A stretch of 64,000 nt of DNA, taken from contig CM063109.1 in NCBI GenBank assembly GCA_031841125.1, forward strand, positions 11,446,321 to 11,510,320, in the 5' to 3' direction. A program made the position numbers and the translations under genes. The notes below the pieces were generated by a model, which saw only the letters and a list, made by a program, of their open reading frames with translations, did not search any database and was not told the origin of the DNA. This DNA is from Acanthococcus lagerstroemiae (Eukaryota > Arthropoda > Insecta > Hemiptera > Eriococcidae). Positions 56,970 to 64,000 of the stretch are shown here, in pieces. The number at the start of each line of letters is the position of its first letter. Position 1 is the first letter of the stretch.

Positions 56970-57870
56970 TTATCCCCCTCCAATGACCCCTTGTCACCTA
57001 ATATTATTAATGCGGTACTCGAAGGATTGTTTAGAGAAGTAAAGTGTGAGAAATACGGCCTGTTAATGGATGAACATCGAATGAGCAATCTGAGATTCGC
57101 GGATGACATTGTAGTGATTGGTAAAAACATTGAGGAAATAAGCTGTATGATTGAAAACTTGGTAAAACAAGGGACTAAAGTGGGACTATAAATTCACTTA
57201 GAAAAATCTAAACTTATGAAAAATGAGGGAGAAGACGCAAACCGCCCTTCCAGCGGAGCGAAACTAGAGATGGTTGACGACTAGAAGTACTCAGGACAGA
57301 TAGTATAATTCAAAAATCGAGTTGGAAAAGAAATTGAGGTTCGCAAAACCAACACTTAGAAAGCTTTCTGGGCTTTGAAACACATTCTTAAAAAAGTAAA
57401 ATGGAGATTCAAACGTAAGGCTGAAATTCTAGGTAGTTACGTGCTACTAATGGCAACATACGGCACTCAAACATGGTCAATAACCAAAAAACAGTTAAAG
57501 AAATTGAAAACGATGCAAAATTCTATGTTCCGGAGCATTTTAAAAATTAAAAAAGACAATATTTGACCTGAGGACATAAGAAACCAAATTAATGTTACCG
57601 ATGTTGGATATACCATTAGAAAACTGAAATGGAAGTATGCAGGGCACCTGACAAGAGAAAATAATTTAATGTGGCACAATATCGCGACTTTCTGAACGCC
57701 GTATGGCCACTAATGTACAAGAGGGAGACCAGTACTACGCTGGAGGGACGATTTTAAGGGTTTGAAGGGAAAATGGGTGCAATTAGCGAGAAGCCACGAA
57801 GTATGGAGAGAGAGAGAGAGATATAACGGAAACTTATGCCCTAAACTGGGCGCGGTAGCCAGTGGTAGCT
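56970..57870 (+). mobile_element. RTE-like LINE, palm to C-terminus, decayed
   Basis: The frame reads IINAVLEGLFREVKCEKYGL, then MSNLRFADDIVVIGKNIEEI with catalytic FADD. A stop, then KAFWALKHILKKVKW, LMATYGTQTWSITKKQL, LKWKYAGHLTREN, and a C-terminus GRPVLRWRDDFKGLKGKWVQ with LARSHEVW. Several in-frame stops. The C-terminus differs enough from the 42.7-44.4 kb copy to be a distinct subfamily. Confidence 0.85.
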
Positions 57871-59561
57871 CATCTATCCAAAGTTGTAAATGAAATAAAA
57901 TACCATTCCAAGCTGAGTAACAACGCCAGGGAGTGAGTTTTCCAAATTTGGTTCCCGCGGTTCCTGTCAAAAAAGGAAAGTCTCAAAAAAGAAAAAAAGT
58001 CATATAAGATGTTACAAAATACATCCCTTTACATTACGTTGCAAAATCCGTTTAAAAAATTCGGGGAACGGGGGAAATAATTGCCTTAGAAAAATGGATG
58101 GCATCACTATCTGCAGACACCTTACGAGTAATACGCATTATTTTAGAAAATGTTTTCCTACAAAAAATATTTCTCATAGAATTCACCATAAAAATGGTTG
58201 ATATAATTTTTTCGTGTGTTATATTTACAAGAATACAAGACTCTACGATGCCAACATTTATAAGCTCTGTGCGGAGGGCCAGAGTTAACGTGAGGGAGAG
58301 GAGGCGAACTTTGGAAAATCATTGGCATAGAGGTCGGAATGAAATCATGAGCGGTGAAGTCGTTCAAAAATCTTGCTTATTTCTGTTGGAAATCTAATCC
58401 TAATTATGATGGGGAGGGGGGAGGGAGATGATAGAAATCGAAGTATAAAGTTGAAACATTAAAACAGTCGAGGATAAACTTATTTTGCAACGATACACTA
58501 ATGTTTAATGTAAGCAGGTGAGTAAGGAACAAAGCAGAATCTTGAAATGATAAATCCTGTACCTTTTTTGGGGGAGGAAGAGGGGCGGAGGAATACTTTT
58601 TTTTTTCAAATGAAAAAATGTTTTTATTTTAATGAGATGTAATTGCTTTTGAGCCAAGCGGACGTTCCTTCAGCACTAATTTTTCAAGTTGGATAAATTT
58701 AAAATTTATACCTTTCGAGTTAACACTTTAATTCCGAATCGAAGGTTTCAGAGGAAAATACTTTTTTCATCTTGTGATGGAAAAACTAAATGGCTTCGAA
58801 AATGGCAGAGACGGGCACGACCTTGGCCTCCAAGATTATTAAGGGTTACTAACATCATAGTTTTGACGGTGACCATGACCTGAATCAATTTTCAGTAAGT
58901 ACTCGTGACGGGGACTTAAGATGAATTTTCAGTAACTGATCGCAGTGTTGACATGAGATCAGTTTCCAGCAAATGATCTTGGGGGCGACCTAAGATAATT
59001 TTTGAAGAGATCTTGTCCAACACTAGAAAATGTACATCGGAAGATCATAACTGCGACACAAATACATTCCATTATGCTCAGAATACACTACAAACAAAAT
59101 CGGTATCCGAATACGAGTACCTAGAACGAAACCAATAACCAACACTCATAAAACGCATCTCACGGCGTACAATTTCGACAAAGAAATCACAATAGGTCAC
59201 TGCGAGTTAGTACTCGTTTTCATCACTCAATTGTAAGTGCAGACAAACACGATAGCCGTAAATTTCATCCTTCAGTTAAATATCTTAGTCGTGATTAAAC
59301 TCAATTTCACTATAGTTTGGAAAAATGAAAGCGTAGTGTCACTGTTTTGCTCGAATCGATTATGGATTTACGTTTTCGTCCAAACTAATTATTATTATTG
59401 ACTTAGATAATGGAAAAGGCAAACCGCAATTGAAAGCCGATGATTTAGTGGATACATTATCACTTTTGTTTCCGTAATAGTACATAAAATTTCGTTTCTG
59501 TGACTTATGGTGACATAATACAAATACCATTGATAAACTCTCTCATTAAATAATAAAGACT
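57871..59561. other. gene-free stretch
   Basis: No feature was recognised. Frames at 58098-58397 and 58689-58883 are unsupported. The right end approaches the 3' UTR of the prefoldin gene. Confidence 0.45.
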
Positions 59562-59567
59562 TTTATT
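59562..59567 (-). terminator. candidate polyadenylation signal of prefoldin 2
   Basis: AATAAA on the minus strand, about 236 bases after the stop codon of the prefoldin gene. Other AATAAA-like words lie close by, so the site used is not certain. Confidence 0.5.
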
Positions 59568-59802
59568 CACAAATAAAAAAAAAATTAATGCTAACGAGCT
59601 GGATTAAGTAAATTAGGAATTTACATTTTGGAAAGTAGTTATGTACAAAAGTGAAGTAGATGAAGATGGATTTCGAATTCATATAGAAATCGAATTTCAT
59701 CTCCTGTTTTCTTCATGATAAGTTATAATGGTTGAGAGAAGAAGTGCGAAAACGAAACGGTTGAACCCTGGTTAACAATTAATAGCCTGCTATTAGTATA
59801 AA

Positions 59803-60936
59803 TCACGCTTTAGCTAAGACTCCGGTTGAGGTAGAACTGGATTCTTTGTCTCCAGCGGGCGAAACCATATCATCTTGACCCTGTATTCTAATATTATGCT
59901 TCGCTTTGTATTCATTGATTTCTACACCTTTCTTCATGAGATCTTCCTTCGTTTGAACGTGTAATTTTGCGAGCTACACAAAACATACCATGTTTTAGTC
60001 ACAGAATATTTCACAACACAAAAAGAAGTACGTAAAAATTATAAATTATTCCAAAAAATTCTAGGAAATACGAATCAACTCATTCACATACATCGTTCTT
60101 TTTCTCCACTAAAACTGGAAGAACATCTTTGACGGTTTTTTCACACAGTACACCTCCAATTAACCGGTAACATTTTCTGGCTCCGTCTACTTTTTCTAAT
60201 GTGCTAATAACAACCCTGGAAAACGAATAAAATTTGTGGTCAGTAATAATTATAAGATAAAGCTGAATCAATGAAATACCACTGATATCATTCAAACTCA
60301 GAACCAATGATATCGTATGCTGTTACTCATCAAGTTTCCTCAGCATGACATAATTCTCATAGCCAAACTACCGAGTAAATGGCACATAGTAATCTAGTAT
60401 CTGACTGACGGTTGAGGTTAGCATTCGGGAATCCTACTTCCAGAATTAGAATCATGAAATCAGAACACAAAAAGGAATTCCCTTGCAAAAATTATAATCG
60501 AAAGTGGCTCTCTTCGCAATTCAACTGAGCCTACCACAAACGAGTTAAGCCAATTCATCAATCAGCTGACCGACTTTCGTTCACTATTGTACATCATGGG
60601 TTATGCCAGCACACGACGCCCGTAGAGAGGCAATTTCAACAAGCATTCGTACTTCCTTGGACTAAATAAGAATCCTGCCATTTTCACGGACTGTTTCAAC
60701 TACTACGGTAAACACTAATATAGATACGAGCTAGTTGCGGATTTTAATTAAAACTAAATCTCCGGATACATAAATGAAAAAAATTACTTCAGTTCATTCT
60801 CTTCTATATCGATTTCGGCTAATTTAGTGGCGATTTGACGTTGTTCTTCACGCAGCGTTTGAAACGTGTTGAATATTTGCTCGTCACTAGACGCCTTGGA
60901 CTTGGAGTCACCGGGCATTTTCACAAAGCCGGACAT
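59803..60936 (-). CDS. Pfdn2: prefoldin subunit 2, three exons
   Basis: Coding exons are 60936-60788, 60215-60092 and 59973-59803. The junctions TGAA|GTAATT, TTCCAG|GG, CGAT|GTATGT and GTGTAG|CT give two GT-AG introns of 572 and 118 bases and one 147-residue frame. Prefoldin is the cytosolic hexamer that hands unfolded actin and tubulin to the TRiC/CCT chaperonin; subunit 2 is a beta-type subunit with two helices joined by beta hairpins. Visible landmarks: helix 1 with DEQIFNTFQTLREEQRQIA (18-36), hairpin core KCYRLIGGVL and EKTVKDVLP (64-83), helix 2 ending INEYKAKHNIRI (109-120), then a variable Ser/Thr-rich tail ending GVLAKA. These match the human PFDN2 pattern, which is slightly longer at the N-terminus. 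A second in-frame ATG at codon 7 could also serve as start. It is the only intact host gene identified in the window. Confidence 0.97.
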
Positions 60937-61541
60937 GCTTCTAAGTTTAATAGTTTCAGATGAAATTCCTCATTAATTTTCAAAGAATTAAAGTAATCAA
61001 ACAGGAACCAAGAAATCATCAACTCATTTTAGAACAATTCACTCCGTCTTCAGTCGTCGTTAATCACTCCAAAATAATACGAATTTTACTCACATTTTCA
61101 TTCGCATTTCGGCTTGCAGAAATTATTACAATAAAATTTGTACCAGAAGAAAGGACCTTAATTCAAATGTACAAATTGACTCTTATCTTCTACATACTAA
61201 AGTTCCAAGCCTATCGAAATCAGTAAATTTTGTTGGTTTTTTACAATGTTATTTTTTGTATGCCAGCACGCAGCGTGATTAGGGCTCACTGCAAAGCTGC
61301 AGACTGCAGTTGCGCAGCTCGATCAAAGTGTAGTTCACAAAAATTCACCCCTAAAGTAAGAGATTGGGGTTCAGGGTTGTGCCTCTGCAGTAATTTTTTT
61401 TTTCTACATTCATGAAGAATCACAATTAGGAATATTCTTTTCTGAGTTTGATGCTCTTAGAGATTTCTGAATTTTAGAGCTTGTAGCTTGTAGATTATTT
61501 TCTGGCTTCCAGTTGGCTAGGCCACCACTGTCTGTAACTGG
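60937..61541. other. upstream region of prefoldin 2, no clear promoter motif
   Basis: This must include the prefoldin 2 promoter and 5' leader. No TATA box or initiator can be assigned. 61262-61320 is richer in GC (AGCACGCAGCGTGATTAGGG). Confidence 0.4.
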
Positions 61542-61650
61542 CAGTGTTGTTAGACAAAACGATTTTTTGTCATTTTGTCAGAGGATCATTTCATCTTTTT
61601 TGTTGTCATAAGTTTTGTCATCTTCAGAGTTTTGTCATCGTGAGCGTGAA
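61542..61650 (+). mobile_element. solo left end of hAT-like family I
   Basis: CAGTGTTGTTAGACAAAACG followed by TTTTGTCATTTTGTCA and TTTTGTCATCTTC words, as at 45536 and 46636. No matching right end was found within the following kilobase. Confidence 0.65.
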
Positions 61651-61734
61651 ATTGTCGATCCCATATGAGCCAGCTACTTTATTACATTTTGAAATTGAAA
61701 CAAAATAGTGAAACCTTCATTGCCCAGGAAGAGC

Positions 61735-62345
61735 GGAGATAGCTCATCTTTTGCTGGGCATGAGAGACCCCCAACAACTGGAGTGGATGGAACCTCCATT
61801 CCATATCATCAGCAGCGTAAAGCTTACGGGAAAAATCGGTGGCTTCCTTAATTATCTCAGATCTATCATAGATGTCGCACTAAATGCTTGGCAACATAAA
61901 AGCCCACCCGCAAAAACCCTTTATTACCGAAAAAGTAGAAGTAATGTCCATTGTTTCTTCTGACCAAATTTTCACCCTCCATTCTAACTTCAGACAGACC
62001 TACGATATCCCAATTCATTTTGTCAATAGCATTTTTCAGTTCATATTGCCTACTTCCACCAATTAGCCCTTGGCAGTTGAAATGTATAATATTTAGAAGT
62101 GATTTCCCGACCTTTTTTGGATTACCATGAACAGGCGAGTTAATTTTGCCAATTTTGCTTTTTTGGATTTTAGTCCTCCCCCGCGTAGGCCATGAAACAG
62201 AAACGAATCACCCTCAGAAACTAAATTATAACCAGAATTCTGCCCGTTTTCAAAGGATGAGACAGGCGGTAACGTTAAGCAGACTTCATCTCCCGGGGTC
62301 TGCAACCCGGATTGGGTGACCTTCAAGACTTTTGTACTCCTACAA
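61735..62345 (-). mobile_element. RTE-like LINE, endonuclease N-terminus, decayed
   Basis: On the minus strand a frame change near 62105 joins an upstream region to IIHFNCQGLIGGSRQYELKN, then WDIVGLSEVRMEGENLVRR with GHYFYFF. This is the start of an APE-type endonuclease domain of RTE-like LINEs (the NCQGL and SEVR motifs). Further frame shifts follow with LYAADDMEWRF and LLGVSHAQQKM. It is the only endonuclease N-terminus seen in the window; the other LINE copies are 5'-truncated. Confidence 0.75.
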
Positions 62346-63789
62346 TTTAAGGAGATAAGAGGGAGCGGCTAGATAAGGAAAGGTGAAACTAAAAGGCGAT
62401 TGAATCATGACAAGCCACAGGTGCTCAAATGTCACGCCCTGCCATTGGTTCAATAAATAAAAATTATAGCCTGAAATTTTGAACTGACAACTCATTTTAG
62501 AACTGCGATATAGATTCGATGGTTTCGGTCATACTTTGACTCCTGTATAAATTTAAAAAAAATCAATATTTTAATTTAATTATTTTTTTTATAAAACTCT
62601 TTCACGCTTTTGAATGTTACATGGTTTTCTATACGAAGTATGAAAAAATAGAATGGTAAGCTGGAAACTACAATCCAGATGAGGTAATGAATTCTACTTA
62701 CTTTTAAGAATAAAGAAAGAAAGGAAAAAAATACAAAGGAAAAGCATTGCGGCTCAAGTGACTGGACTCTGCAGCATAGTTTATCAACATCATGGCAATC
62801 AGGAGCAGTGTAATTACTGGCAGAAGAGAAGCTAAGTAAAGTACCTGTAAATTATACAGAAACGATTATTTCAAACGAAATATGCCAGACATGAAATAGT
62901 GAGCAAAATTAACATAATAGGTATTTGAAAGACCAAACAAAAATCTATACCGATCGAATTCAAACGAAATGCTAAATTAACTATTCTCGAGCAACAGCAT
63001 GAATAAAAAATAAACAAATAAAAAGGTGAGAAAAATAATTCAATGTAAGAGGAAGAAAATTTTTGGAGAAATTGAACAATTTTTACGTTTAGTAGAAAAT
63101 ATCAAACAAAAATATAATTTTGTCCTAAAGCTCCAACCAACTAGAATGAAAATCTAACTTCTTGACCCGCAAAGGTTTAATTTTTCATCAAGATTTTAGA
63201 TAGCGATTCATATTTTACTAATAATTTGTATGGGATATGCCCGCTCTCGCGGACAAAACAGCAGTACTCGGCAAGCTGAAAAAAAAAAAAAAAAAAAAAA
63301 AAAAGGGATAGGTGAACGAACGGCAAGGAGGCTGGAACCGATCATTCTTCCCAAATGGAACGGGAATATAAACAAACACAATTTCAGATTTACACGAACG
63401 AGAAATACTTCATTTCAATGGCTATGCACTCTCGAAATGCACCAAATTTCAGAGAATAGCTGGGACATATCGATAGCGATAGCCGATTTTTCATTTTGAA
63501 TAATCCAAAGAATGGAATCCAAAACCACATGCATTCGGTTCATCCATCCCTGTACGAAAACGGAACTTCAGAGGCTGTCCCAGAGAAGGTGAGACAAATC
63601 TCAGTGTGGGTTGGCAACACTGCGTATGGCTTGGGCAACTATCAGGAATAAAAAGTTGGTCCATTAACTACACCCTATATTTTTTTCAGCTCATTTGGTA
63701 AATAATTTGTTCCCCTGTGCCCCCTGAAAAAAGTACTCTGCAGTACCCCTTCACATAGCGTTCAATTAATAATGGAAAAACAAATTCAA
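62346..63789. other. gene-free stretch
   Basis: AT-rich with an A-run at about 63280-63304. No gene recognised. Confidence 0.45.
63280..63304. repeat. poly(A) tract, about 25 bp
   Basis: Uninterrupted A-run. No identifiable LINE or SINE body lies immediately upstream. Confidence 0.9.
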
Positions 63790-63925
63790 AATTCGAGAAT
63801 TTCTATTCATACGGTTGCTTACGAACATATCTTTTTTGAAATACGCACCATTAAACTTTAAACACTCATCCATTCGCTCAGGTATTCTTCTATAAGCATT
63901 GAACTGAAGAACGCCTGTACAGTAG
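63790..63925 (-). mobile_element. probable C-terminal fragment of a DNA-transposon transposase
   Basis: The minus-strand frame reads TGVLQFNAYRRIPERMDECL, then KFNGAYFKKDMF. The pattern (IPERMxxC...NGxYF) resembles the end of mariner-like DDE transposases, where a cysteine and NG-x-YF close the protein. Upstream sequence to the window edge is out of frame, so this is a decayed copy. The family name is inferred from this short motif only. Confidence 0.4.
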
Positions 63926-64000
63926 TGACTACCTTTTGAAGTTTTGATTCGATATCAAATGCTTACCACGTAGAGTGACCTTGAGCTGAGGGGGTCAAGC

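Overview
This is nuclear DNA from an animal, most probably an arthropod and likely an insect. It is AT-rich, has very low coding density, contains spliced genes with GT-AG introns, and is full of non-LTR retrotransposon and short DNA-transposon remnants. Nothing in it is bacterial: there are no operons and no ribosome-binding sites. The only host gene I can name with confidence is a three-exon prefoldin subunit 2 gene on the minus strand near the right end (59803-60936). Its exons join in frame into a complete 147-residue protein.

The largest open frame (28266-30581, + strand, 771 codons) is the intact reverse-transcriptase part of a non-LTR retrotransposon that was truncated inside its endonuclease domain and ends in an (ATT)n tail. 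At least seven further LINE pieces of RTE-like or I/Jockey-like type are broken by frameshifts and stops: about 24.6-25.9 kb, 31.9-32.4, 33.2-33.5, 42.7-44.4 (-), 44.4-45.4 (-), 52.0-52.6 (-), 54.5-57.9 and 61.7-62.3 (-).

The rest is dominated by non-autonomous DNA transposons. I found eleven candidate elements whose terminal inverted repeats are flanked by matching or near-matching 8-bp direct repeats, the target-site signature of the hAT superfamily: 3099-3353, 10004-10553, 15756-16027, 16354-16573, 18467-18739, 26903-27580, 31100-31713, 38771-39016, 39472-39769, 45536-46636 and 49638-53758. The last is 4.1 kb and encloses a GC-rich, exon-like block, a decayed coiled-coil frame, a LINE tail and an inverted pair of TATCGATA-centred repeats. 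A tRNA-derived SINE family is present in three copies (4741-4954 +, 6085-6240 +, 7967-8173 -). Several foldback structures and degenerate long-period repeats fill most of the remaining space.

Layout: 1-6 kb CpG-rich candidate first exons with a SINE; 6-22 kb degenerate AGTCTTAA-type repeats, MITEs and otherwise empty sequence; 22.6-24.4 kb a CpG-rich block that may be a promoter with minus-strand exons; 24.6-33.5 kb a nest of LINEs and DNA elements; 33.5-42.7 kb sparse sequence with degenerate repeats and two MITEs; 42.7-46.6 kb LINEs and a 1.1-kb hAT; 48.0-49.0 kb another CpG-rich block; 49.6-53.8 kb the composite hAT; 54.5-57.9 kb LINE debris; 59.6-61.0 kb prefoldin 2; 61.5-64 kb more transposon debris. 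Several candidate host exons are listed with low confidence, because a start codon plus a consensus donor arises by chance many times in 64 kb.
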